A stretch of DNA of 64,000 nucleotides from Acidimicrobiaceae bacterium (lineage in GTDB: Bacteria; Actinomycetota; Acidimicrobiia; Acidimicrobiales; Ilumatobacteraceae). Location of the stretch: positions 62,001 to 126,000 of the forward strand of contig JADKGZ010000016.1 of the NCBI GenBank assembly GCA_016722025.1, written 5' to 3'. Numbering within the stretch: the stretch's first letter is position 1; each line of letters opens with the position of its first letter. A program made the translations under genes and the position numbers. Of the stretch, positions 56,994 through 64,000 are shown piece after piece. The notes beneath the pieces were generated by a model that saw only the letters and a program-made list of their open reading frames with translations, did not search any database and was not told the origin of the DNA.

Positions 56994-57070
56994 CAGGGTT
57001 TCACCACCAGTTCTCACCACACGAAACCAGGGTCCTCACGGTCTCTCAGTGCCTCCGACCGTGGCGCGGA

Positions 57071-57415
57071 CTAGCCCTCGTCGACGGGTGGTCTGGGTGG
57101 TCTCGCACCGGTCAGTGCTGTCACGTGCCGACGGATGGCCTTCCGCTGATTCGGTGACGTACCCGCCCAACAGCCGACGTCGGTGTCGCCGGGCACCGCC
57201 CACATCTGAGTCGCCAGGCACCGGGCAGCCACCGGACAGGTCGCACAGATGGCACGTGCCTCGTCGTAGTCCGAGTGGACGCTGCTGTCCCGTTTGGAGC
57301 CGATGAAGAACACTTGCGGGTCGGTGCCACGGCACGCGGCCAGGGACCGCCAGTTGGCGATCTTCACCGGCACATCGACGAGCGGGTCTCGGTCGATGAA
57401 GTCTCGGACGCTCAC
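57071..57415 (-). CDS. Phage-type WhiB-like iron-sulfur regulator
   Basis: 114 residues from GTG 57415. Cysteines 28, 57, 60 and 66 form the WhiB C...CxxC-x5-C cluster site, and GCWAGTSPNQRKAIRR replaces the usual G-V/I-W-G-G turn. Mycobacteriophages such as TM4 carry WhiB-like proteins that interfere with host WhiB function and septation. It is the last gene of the element's operon and overlaps the next gene upstream by four bases. Confidence 0.85.
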   Translation of the reverse strand: MSVRDFIDRDPLVDVPVKIANWRSLAACRGTDPQVFFIGSKRDSSVHSDYDEARAICATCPVAARCLATQMWAVPGDTDVGCWAGTSPNQRKAIRRHVTALTGARPPRPPVDEG

Positions 57416-57708
57416 CGGTGGAGCAGGTCCAGCGCCTCAGCGATGGCGACGTCGAACTGATCGACCTGTGCCTTGCGGCGAGCCTTGCTCCGGGTCGGTG
57501 AGTCGGGCAGTTCTACAGCCCACGCCGTGAGTTCATCGAGCGCCTCGTTGAGCGTGATGTCACCCGCCGAGAGGCGCTGCAGCACCCAGGTGGTCTGAGC
57601 CTCGGTGAGCACGAACCTGCCCGGCTCCAGGGTGCTGCCGTCGTCGAACTGGACGTCGGTGATCCGCCCGTCGCTGGCGGTGATGAGACGTTGAACGCGG
57701 CGGGTCAT
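57412..57708 (-). CDS. Hypothetical phage protein
   Basis: 98 residues from ATG 57708. TRRVQRLITASDGRITDVQF, then DITLNEALDELTAWAVELPD and a C-terminal helix (RKAQVDQFDVAIAEALDLLHR). It looks like a small helical DNA- or protein-binding protein. No family recognised. It overlaps both neighbours by four bases, showing a tightly packed phage operon. Confidence 0.7.
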   Translation of the reverse strand: MTRRVQRLITASDGRITDVQFDDGSTLEPGRFVLTEAQTTWVLQRLSAGDITLNEALDELTAWAVELPDSPTRSKARRKAQVDQFDVAIAEALDLLHR

Positions 57709-57896
57709 GACTGTTCTCCAGAGGGTCGTTCGTGGCTGAGGACCACGAGTTTGCGGAGCGCCAGACTGGCGTCCAGGGTGCCCTCACTGACCTCAGTGAG
57801 CAGGCGTGTGGCGACGTCCAGTTCGACGACGCGGCGCCCCATGCGGGCACGCGTCCACTCGGTCTCGTCAGCGAACGTGATCGGGTTCTCGTCCAT
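57705..57896 (-). CDS. Small hypothetical phage protein
   Basis: 63 residues from ATG 57896 (MDENPITFADETEWTRARMG). The start overlaps the upstream stop as TGATG, which fixes it. The sequence TRLLTEVSEGTLDASLALRKLV suggests two helices. No family recognised. Confidence 0.65.
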   Translation of the reverse strand: MDENPITFADETEWTRARMGRRVVELDVATRLLTEVSEGTLDASLALRKLVVLSHERPSGEQS

Positions 57897-58162
57897 CACA
57901 GGTACGTCGCACCGAACGGCTCGTAGCGGTCTGCCGGGTGCGCTGAGCCACCGGGACGGGTGGGGCGCTCGCACAGCAACGGCACCCACGTGGACGGGTC
58001 GTCAGGGTCGATCAGATGTGCGACCGAGAGGTGACCGAGAGCGACCGGCTCACCGGGCAGCACCCGGACGCCGCCACCCGTGTTGTCGGTGCGGACGATG
58101 AACTCAGCGGGCGCCTTGGCCCAGAGGGTCGGGTCGTAGACCACGGTGGTGGCGTCGCTCAT
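57896..58162 (-). CDS. Hypothetical phage protein
   Basis: 88 residues from ATG 58162. VVYDPTLWAKAPAEFIVRTDNTGGGVRVLPGEPVALGHLS is beta-rich, and the C-terminus is charged and Pro-rich. The start overlaps the protease stop by four bases. It could be a head or accessory protein by position, but no motif supports this. Confidence 0.65.
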   Translation of the reverse strand: MSDATTVVYDPTLWAKAPAEFIVRTDNTGGGVRVLPGEPVALGHLSVAHLIDPDDPSTWVPLLCERPTRPGGSAHPADRYEPFGATYL

Positions 58163-58797
58163 CGACGCCCGCCAGTGCGGGCACGGACGAGGGCGAGAGC
58201 GCCTTCGATGTCAGCGGTCTGGATGCGGGTCTCACCACGGGCGTGAGCGATGCCACGGTGGTTCGCCACGAGGGCGAGCGCGGCTGCAGCGTCGGCACGC
58301 ACCGGGCGCACCCGTGCGCCACGCACGGACAGCACCTCAGCGCCAGGGACCGCGCCGACGAGCACGAGCGACGCCTCGTCCAGTCGGCCACGGGTGAACC
58401 CGGTGACGGTCTTGCCGCCAACCTTGACCTGCTGGGTGGCCTCAGTCATGAACCCGACGCTCACCTGGTCGATGGTGCCGTCAGCGAGCAACTCCATCGC
58501 CATCGCCGCGTCAGGGACCTTGGTCGGGTCGGACATGACGCCGCGCAGCACGAGGCGCTTGGCGTTGTTCTCCACGATGTCGGTCCACCTGCCGAGAGGG
58601 CGTGACCAGTCGTGCGCCCACACCATGCGCGGCATCCGCACCGCGAGCGAGTCGTTGAAGCAGCCGGGCATGAACACGGTCTCGTAGTCGTCGACGACGC
58701 CGTACGTCACGACCACCGCGGTGACCTCGCGTCCCTTGCCGGTCGCCCGGACGTGTGCGTGACCGATCGCACGGCGCTCCATCTGACGGGTGCTCAT
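58159..58797 (-). CDS. HK97-family prohead protease (U35)
   Basis: 212 residues from ATG 58797. The fold's signature is clear: VVVTYGVVDDYETVFMPGCFNDSL, catalytic His 62 in MVWAHDWSRPLGRW, and Ser 113 in GTIDQVSVGFMTE. In HK97-like phages it cleaves the scaffold part of the major capsid protein during head maturation. No capsid, portal or large terminase gene is seen in the next 3.5 kb in either direction, which is odd. Confidence 0.9.
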   Translation of the reverse strand: MSTRQMERRAIGHAHVRATGKGREVTAVVVTYGVVDDYETVFMPGCFNDSLAVRMPRMVWAHDWSRPLGRWTDIVENNAKRLVLRGVMSDPTKVPDAAMAMELLADGTIDQVSVGFMTEATQQVKVGGKTVTGFTRGRLDEASLVLVGAVPGAEVLSVRGARVRPVRADAAAALALVANHRGIAHARGETRIQTADIEGALALVRARTGGRR

Positions 58798-59165
58798 CGC
58801 GCAGCCTCCAGTGCGTCCAGTTCGGTCGTCGCTCCGGTGGCGCTGTAGCCGACCCCACGCGCCTTGTCGTGCTTGAGCAGCGCGAGCGAGCGGGCGGTCG
58901 CGTCAGCCTTGCGTCGGCGGTCCATCTCGGTCTCCTCTGGCGTCCGGCGGGTGCGGTTGATGTCACCGCGATCGCGCCCGTGACGGAGCGGGTCGGCACT
59001 GATGCCCGGCTCCACCTTGAACGGTGCGACCGCCCTCTCGGCAGCGACGATGGCGGACAGGTCTGCACGGGCGCTGGCGGCGCGGACGAACGCGTCCAGG
59101 TCGGCGGTCAGGCGTCCCTCAGCGATCAGCGTGTGACGCGCCTGCAGGTACTCGCTGGAGGTCAT
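58794..59165 (-). CDS. Hypothetical phage protein (helical, possible scaffold-like)
   Basis: 123 residues from ATG 59165. Long helices rich in Ala/Arg/Asp (TADLDAFVRAASARADLSAIV, MDRRRKADATARSLALLKHD). It immediately precedes and overlaps the protease by four bases. Scaffolding proteins are often found next to prohead proteases, so this is a guess from position. No family recognised. Confidence 0.6.
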   Translation of the reverse strand: MTSSEYLQARHTLIAEGRLTADLDAFVRAASARADLSAIVAAERAVAPFKVEPGISADPLRHGRDRGDINRTRRTPEETEMDRRRKADATARSLALLKHDKARGVGYSATGATTELDALEAAR

Positions 59166-59554
59166 CGGGACCCGTGCAGCGGGTGCGGTCGGGACGGTCT
59201 CGGCGGGTGCGGTGGCGACCTCAGCGGTCAGCGATGGGGGCGGTCACTTCGGCCACGGTGGGCGTCGGCTCCTGGGGGTGTCGGTTGAACATCTCGGCCG
59301 ATGTTGAACGTCGGCTCGTGGAGAAGCAAGCGCCTCCACCAACACTCAACAGTTCTCACCAACACTCACCCGTGCCGCGTGCTCTTGGCTCTCCGACATG
59401 AGGGCGTGGACCCGTGAGCGCCTCGCAGTGCACGGTCGGCGGGTGGCGCCCACTCACCGCGCCACGGACCCGAGCCACGGACCGGACCCGCCTGTGCCGT
59501 TCTGCGGTCCTGGGCCACCGACGCCCACACTGGCGGCGATCGGCGACGAGAGGC
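59166..59554. other. Non-coding stretch of the element with paired direct repeats
   Basis: No convincing gene. GTTGAAC occurs at 59284 and 59303, and CACCAACACTCA occurs at 59337 and 59357, so two repeat pairs with 19-20 bp spacing lie within 90 bp. They could be binding sites for a phage initiator or a regulator of the minus-strand late operon starting at 59165. Confidence 0.5.
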
Positions 59555-59767
59555 TCACGAGGGCGGGTAGGTGGAGCGCCTCGGTGCGAGCACACGACGA
59601 GCGTCGAGCGCCTCGGACAGCGAGCCGTACAGTTCGGTCATCACCATGTGCACCTGCTCCACGGGTGTGAGCGTCTGGAACACTGCACGCTGGTCGGCGG
59701 TGAGCGGCATCGGTTGGCGCTCAGGCGCTCGGCGGGTGCAGGCGGTGCGTGGGTTGGTGGCGGTCAT
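59555..59767 (-). CDS. Small hypothetical phage protein
   Basis: 70 residues from ATG 59767 (MTATNPRTACTRRAPERQPM). The middle, ADQRAVFQTLTPVEQVHMVMTELYG, is a helical pair. The frame is open far upstream but runs through the next gene. No family recognised. Confidence 0.5.
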   Translation of the reverse strand: MTATNPRTACTRRAPERQPMPLTADQRAVFQTLTPVEQVHMVMTELYGSLSEALDARRVLAPRRSTYPPS

Positions 59768-59769
59768 GG

Positions 59770-60877
59770 TCAGAATGGTTCCACGAGATCGGCGACAGCG
59801 GCAGCACGAGCACGGTAGAGAGCCTCGTCCGCTTCCATCACGGCGCGGCGGCGACGTCTCGGCAGGTGCGGGTAGCGACGGGCGAGGTACGTCTCGTCGG
59901 ACGCGCCGATGAGCGTGAGCCACTCCACCACCGTGTCGCTGTCGGCGTTGGGGTGCCGGTCGAGCAACACCACCAGCGGATGGAACAGCGGCGCGCACCA
60001 CGAGGGCCACCCTTCGTCGCTCAGGTGACCATCCCACCCGCCATGGTCATCAGCGGCGTCGGTCAGCGCGTATTGCCGCAGACACTCGTTCGCGTACTGC
60101 CTGTGCTCTCGGAGCATCGGTTGGGTGACCTGTGGCGGGTGCTCCAGAAGGTCACGGATCATCTGCTCATCATCGACCGGCTCAACGTCAGTTGAGCGTG
60201 AGTGGGTTGGTGGAGTCGGTGAACCTGGTGTAAGTAGAGGTGCCACGCGCCAGGACCACCGCGTGACCGCGCCAGGACCACCGCGTGACGCGCAGAGACC
60301 ACCGCGTGACTCGTCCTCATCCGGCTGGAACAGGGTCTCGCCGAGCAGCACACGAGCCACCCGGTCGGCGGTGCCACGGTGGTGCCCGCACCCGACCATG
60401 TGCTCGGTCCACTCGTCAGCACGCACCAGGTCAGACGTGTACGACCGGAGTGCCGACGCCAGCAGCCAGCCGCGGCGCTCCACGGGTGTGCGGTCCCTGA
60501 GGGCGTGCACGGTGGTGAGCGTCACGAGCGCCGAGCGACCGGCAGGAGCGAGCGACGTCGGCGTGTACGTCGATGGGCGACCGGAGGTCTGCCGGTGGCG
60601 GGTGACGTGACCAAGTGCGCTGAGGTCAGCGAGAGCGGCACGGGTCTGCTTTGGCGTCCACCCGCCCACGCTTGCCCGGCTCAGCAGACCACCCGCCAGA
60701 CGCGGCGAGTGACGCCACGGTGACGGTCTCCGCCCGTGCGGTCATCACCCGCATCACAGCCAGCACCCACGCGGCGTTCGGGTTCGCGTGGCGCACCACG
60801 GACAGCGGGACGTACGCATCCGGCTCGGCGCCCTCGGTTGCGGACCGTGGAGGTGCGGTACGATGGGTCTCAGTCAT
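59770..60877 (-). CDS. Winged-helix phage protein, possibly replication related, one frameshift
   Basis: About 370 residues from ATG 60877 (MTETHRTAPPRSATEGAEPD). The first frame ends near 60690; one extra base in GGCGGGTGGTC gives ASGGGLLSRASVGGWTPKQT, then ALADLSALGHVTRHRQTSGRPSTY, a winged-helix DNA-binding pattern. The C-terminal 200 residues are helical with Trp- and Arg-rich parts. Helix-turn-helix proteins of this size often start replication or regulate phage genes; the role is inferred. Confidence 0.6.
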
Positions 60878-61198
60878 CTGACGGGTCCTTCTGCTCGGTG
60901 GCTGTGAATGACCGGGTGGGCCGGTCCGTTCTGATCTTGAGGGCGCTCCACTTCAACGGGTGGGGCGCCCTCGGTCGTTCATGGGGTGTGCTGTCGGCCA
61001 CCCGCCCAGACGCTCAAGTGAGGGCGGGTGACCTACAGCGGCGACCACGCGCAGGCGGGTCAGCAACTCGACCATCATGCCCGACCGGCACGCCGTTCGT
61101 CGTGACCTCTCGCCCGACGGACAAGCGCGCTGGCGACCCTGTGCGCCTACAGCCGTGCGCGGGGCGTCGGTCGCACGGTCGTCGGGGCCACGGTCGCG
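60878..61198. other. Non-coding region of the element with an inverted repeat
   Basis: No gene seen. GAGGGCGC (60939-60946) and GCGCCCTC (60965-60972) form an 8-bp inverted repeat with an 18-base spacer, downstream of the TerS-like gene and upstream of the winged-helix gene. It could be a terminator or operator. Confidence 0.45.
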
Positions 61199-61702
61199 TC
61201 ACGGTCCGGTGGCGTGCGTGCGGTCGCCTGCTGGGAGCGCCTGTGCGTTGTGCGCCCGTGCCTGCATCGTGCGGACCCAGTGCGCCAGACGCTCGGCGCG
61301 CTCGCTCTCGGTGAGCACCGCCACCGTGTCGTCAGGCGAGTCGACTGCGATGCCCTGAGCCACGCGGAGGGCGACCTCGGCGGCACGCATCTTCAACCTC
61401 GGGTCGGCGTTCGGGTCGGTCAGCACGGCGCCGATGTGGCGGGTGGCACGCTCAGCGTTCTGTGCGACGCCCTCCAACGTTGCCGCCATCCGGTCACGTC
61501 GGAGTGCTGTCATCTCGGTGACCACCACAGGGTCAGCGAGCACCTTCCTGACGGTGGTCCGGTCACGCTCAACCAGGCGGGCGATCGCCGAGACGGTGGC
61601 ACCCGTCAGGTACAGCAGCATGACTCGCTCAGCCAGCGGCGTGAGCGGTGACGCGGCGAGAGTTGGCGAGTTCTGTGGCGTGGTGTCGCTGTTGGTGGTC
61701 AT
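61199..61702 (-). CDS. HTH protein, terminase-small-subunit-like
   Basis: 167 residues from ATG 61702. An N-terminal helix-turn-helix (ERVMLLYLTGATVSAIARLVERDRTTVRKVLADP) is followed by long helices (ERATRHIGAVLTDPNADPRLKMRAAEVALR). The pattern resembles the TerS/Nu1-type DNA-recognition subunit, and it follows an HNH gene, as in many actinophage packaging modules (HNH-terS-terL). Yet no terL is present. A transcription regulator is the alternative. Confidence 0.6.
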   Translation of the reverse strand: MTTNSDTTPQNSPTLAASPLTPLAERVMLLYLTGATVSAIARLVERDRTTVRKVLADPVVVTEMTALRRDRMAATLEGVAQNAERATRHIGAVLTDPNADPRLKMRAAEVALRVAQGIAVDSPDDTVAVLTESERAERLAHWVRTMQARAHNAQALPAGDRTHATGP

Positions 61703-62346
61703 GGTGTCGACGGTGCGTGCGCGTTGGCGAGGACGAGGACGAGGTCACGCACCCGGTCGTCAGGGACCTGTCCGATGACCATGTCGATCGCCAGAAAGTC
61801 GAGCCGGTCCAGGCGTGCGAGGAGCGCAGCGGCACGGGCGGTGCGTTGGCGGGTGCGTTCGCGGGCGGCATGGCAGGCACGGCACGCCCGGTGCCCGTCC
61901 GCGTAGATGTGAGTGTTGGTAGGCGTGAACTCGTGGCCGTTCTTGCAGTGGGTGAGGGCGCGGCGGGCGGCAGCGGACGCGGCACCCGGACGGAGGCGCC
62001 CTCGCTCGATGGCGTCACGCGTGTTGTCGGCAGCGGTCCCCCACCGGAGGTGCTCTGGGTTGCAGCACGGCGGGTTGTCGCACGAGTGCAGTGCCAGCGT
62101 GTCGGTGAGCACCTCGTCGATGTCTCGCCCGGTGGCGAGGGCCAGCACGAGCCGGTGCACTTGGACCGGGCGGCCACGCCACTGCAATCTGCCGTAGCCC
62201 TTGTTGTTGGTGGCGCCCTCCCAGATGATGCAGCCGTTCTCGGGTCGGCAGTTGGCGAGCAGGCACGCCAACTGGAGCGCCCTCGGGTGCAGGGTGAGGT
62301 CAGGGTGGCGGGCGGCGAGCCGGGCGGCGAGCGCCTCGGCGGTCAC
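61699..62346 (-). CDS. HNH endonuclease
   Basis: 215 residues from ATG 62346. VHRLVLALATGRDIDEV, LHSCDNPPCCNPEHLRWGT and DNTRDAIERGR match the phage HNH_3 group with the H-N-H core and its zinc cysteines. A second zinc-like element, CKNGHEFTPTNTHIYADGHRACRACH, follows. HNH proteins act with terminases in packaging or as homing nucleases. The start overlaps the xis-like stop by four bases. Confidence 0.88.
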   Translation of the reverse strand: MTAEALAARLAARHPDLTLHPRALQLACLLANCRPENGCIIWEGATNNKGYGRLQWRGRPVQVHRLVLALATGRDIDEVLTDTLALHSCDNPPCCNPEHLRWGTAADNTRDAIERGRLRPGAASAAARRALTHCKNGHEFTPTNTHIYADGHRACRACHAARERTRQRTARAAALLARLDRLDFLAIDMVIGQVPDDRVRDLVLVLANAHAPSTP

Positions 62347-62612
62347 GCTGCACCCGCCTGTGCAGCGGCCATCTCCTCCAGCGTCAACGGTGGCAGCCGG
62401 TGCACGGCCCTGAGGTCATTCACAGCCCACTTCGGCCGTGGGCCAGCGAGGGCGGGCACCACGATCGGTCGTCCGCGCTGCAGCGACCTCAAGACCGAGT
62501 TGGGATGGACGTCAAGTGTGAGGGCGGTGAGGCGGACGTCGACAAGCGAGCCGTGCTGGCCCGCGAGCACGGCGGTGGTGGTGGTGTCTGAACGGCGTGC
62601 GATGGTGGCCAC
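62343..62612 (-). CDS. Excisionase-like small DNA-binding protein
   Basis: 89 residues from ATG 62612. VDVRLTALTLDVHPNSVLRSLQRGR is a helix-turn-helix of the MerR/Xis kind, and WAVNDLRAVHRLPPLTLEEMAA follows. Size, position just downstream of the integrase, and the HTH fit an excisionase or recombination directionality factor. The evidence is position plus motif only. Confidence 0.6.
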   Translation of the reverse strand: MATIARRSDTTTTAVLAGQHGSLVDVRLTALTLDVHPNSVLRSLQRGRPIVVPALAGPRPKWAVNDLRAVHRLPPLTLEEMAAAQAGAA

Positions 62613-62756
62613 GGCTGTTTCCTCTCGTGGGAGGTTGAGTTGGCGACTGATCGGTGTCGCGATGCGCCCGCTTGGTGAGCGGTGGTCTCAACAGTCTCGC
62701 GCAGGATGGAGCCGTGCTCCTGTGGACATGCTGTTGATAAGTGGCTGAGACGCGCA

Positions 62757-62822
62757 GCAGTCCGGCTCGTTGGATGCCACCCACCCTCCACGGTGGAACC
62801 TGTGACACCCGAGCCGGACTGC
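62757..62822. terminator. 13-bp inverted repeat downstream of the integrase
   Basis: Arms GCAGTCCGGCTCG (62757-62769) and CGAGCCGGACTGC (62810-62822) are perfect complements with an inner CCACC/GGTGG stem. It lies 43 bp beyond the likely true integrase stop, so it probably terminates the integrase transcript. Confidence 0.55.
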
Positions 62823-62864
62823 CTCAACCGAGAGCCGATGACCCTCGGTCGCGGATCGTAGCGG

Positions 62865-64000
62865 TCAGCGCGCCTGTGCCCTCTGAGCCATCGCCTGACA
62901 TACCCGTCCTGCACCGCGGCAGCGACCGAGCGTTGCGAGAGGTGCGTGTAGGTGCGGAGCGTGATGGTCTCGTCGGCATGCCCAGCGAACGCCGCGCCCA
63001 CCGACGGCGACCACCCGAACCCGCCTGCCTCACGCGGGGTCAGACCGAGCGTGATGCACACGTGGCGGAGACCGTGGAGACCGACCACAGGCGTGCCGAG
63101 CGCCTCGCACGCCTTCGCACAGCCTGCAGCGAGCGTCTGCGGATGCACCGGTGCACCGACCTCGGATGGGCGTTGCCCGCCGCGCGACCGCCCGCCCGTG
63201 ATCCACGTCAGGATCGGCGTCGAGTTGGTCACCCGGATGCCGTGGGCGAGCAGTGCGTCACGCTGCACCCGACGCCACGACTCCAGCGCCTCAGCCACAG
63301 CGGGCATCAGCGGCACGGTCCGCTTGCCGCTCTCGGTCTTGGGTGCGGCCACACGGGTGCTGTGCCCGACGACCTGCACAGCGCGCTCCACCCGCACGGT
63401 GGCGCCCTCGGCGTCCACGTCACCCCATCGCAGCCCAGCGACCTCACCGCGCCGCAACGCACAGCCTGCAGCGAGGACGTACCCGATGCCGTGCTGCACG
63501 TCACCCATCCCGGTGACCAACCTGTGCCAGTGGTCCAACGTCCAGTCAGCGACCGGCTCGTTGCGCTTGGCGACCTTCGGTGCCGACACCCGCTGATCGG
63601 TCGGCACCATCCCGGACCGGAACGGGTTGCCCGACGGCAGGGCACCGTTGCTAGCGGCGTGGCTGAGCACACCCGAGAGGGCCTTGGAATGCCCTGCCAC
63701 CGTTGAGTCCGAGACCCGTTGCCCGTGGCGGGTCTTGGCGGCGCACGACGTCCAGGTGCTGGCCGATGGTCAGGCCGGTGATGTCGCGCAGACGCATCCG
63801 GCTCAGCGACGACCCGGTGAGGTACGACCCGAACGTCGCCTCGTACCCTGCCAACGTCGTCGGTTGCTTGTCGCCACGCTCAACCTGTGCCCGCACCGAC
63901 GGCAGGTACACGTCGGTCACGTACTCGGCGAGCGTCATCGACGGTGCGACGTCTACAGCGGTGCCCACCGCGGCGATCGACCGTTGGCGGGTGATGTACG
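62865..64000 (-). CDS. int: Tyrosine recombinase (phage integrase), N-terminus cut by window edge, frameshifted
   Basis: The N-terminus is outside the window: the frame is open at base 64000 (YITRQRSIAAVG). The SAM-like domain (MTLAEYVTDVYLPSVRAQVE) runs to about 63740, where one extra base in CGCCGCCAAG shifts the frame to TRHGQRVSDSTVAGHSKALS. The catalytic residues are present: R in ALRRGEVAGLRW, H-x2-R in HGLRHVCITLGL, H in FAGHADETITL and Y in LRTYTHL. The frame continues open to 62489, but a shift near 62890 and a stop at 62865 end it before the hairpin. It inserts the element at tRNA-Pro. Confidence 0.85.

Noticed and set aside
56920..57020. Complete tRNA gene
   Set aside because: The 5' acceptor strand and D arm needed to pair with CAGCCCG are not found to the right, and the anticodon stem fails to pair; only the 3' half is present.
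56496..57020. 174-residue protein across the tRNA fragment
   Set aside because: The frame translates the tRNA 3' half and its terminator, a common false protein; no homology or ribosome-binding site.

Overview
The window is a 64 kb piece of high-GC actinobacterial chromosome. Several things point to the Actinobacteria and, tentatively, to an Acidimicrobiia (Ilumatobacter-like) genome: two WhiB-type iron-sulfur regulators, a mycothiol-dependent (DinB-fold) enzyme, an SCO6745-type protein, a DUF4193-like acidic protein, and the pgsA-gcvH-garA-ftsR-BFN-merR-gcvT order that resembles the Mycobacterium Rv1822-Rv1832 neighbourhood. The class is inference only. No rRNA, intact tRNA or CRISPR array is visible.

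Layout. 1-6.0 kb: HelY-type helicase C-terminus, a lipid-kinase-like fragment, an MDR oxidoreductase, an M20 amidohydrolase and a tandem ThyX-like protein. 6.0-13.1 kb: acidic zinc-motif protein, GNAT, two crotonases, an RGG-like protein, gamma carbonic anhydrase, PrmA-like methyltransferase, PfkB kinase. 13.1-20.8 kb: GNAT plus APH-like phosphotransferase, P450, WhiB, threonine aldolase, mycothiol-dependent enzyme, PlsC, and an AsnO-like Fe(II)/2OG oxygenase divergent from an RpiR regulator over a GGAA-N6-TTCC palindrome. 20.8-31.2 kb: a modular unknown family, an MMPL-histidine kinase-response regulator operon, MttB-like methyltransferase, LysM-NlpC/P60 hydrolase, FKBP. 31.2-37.3 kb: a type I restriction-modification operon (hsdM-hsdS-hsdR, minus strand) in which only hsdM reads cleanly. 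37.4-42.8 kb: SMR-like and EamA transporters, PLP enzymes, a second copy of the modular unknown family, an SCO6745-like protein. 42.86-51.5 kb: tandem glycine riboswitch, gcvP, a phasin/H1-like protein, gcvT, merR, BFN, ftsR, garA, gcvH, pgsA, i.e. glycine cleavage and its regulators. 51.5-56.4 kb: SDR, HIT, SRAP, cupin, glycosyltransferase, hydrolase-cyclase fusion.

From about 56.92 kb to the right edge lies an integrated phage-derived element. Its left edge is a displaced 3' half of a tRNA-Pro(GGG) with its terminator. Genes run leftward from a tyrosine integrase at the right edge: xis-like, HNH, TerS-like, a winged-helix protein, small proteins, an HK97 prohead protease and a phage-type WhiB. 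No capsid, portal or large terminase gene is visible, so it looks like a satellite or a reduced prophage.

Sequence quality matters here. At least a dozen otherwise well-conserved genes are split by single-base indels, mostly in G or C runs, and 45,828-45,975 is a G/C homopolymer mess. I treat most frameshifts as probable sequencing or assembly errors and mark where I cannot tell.
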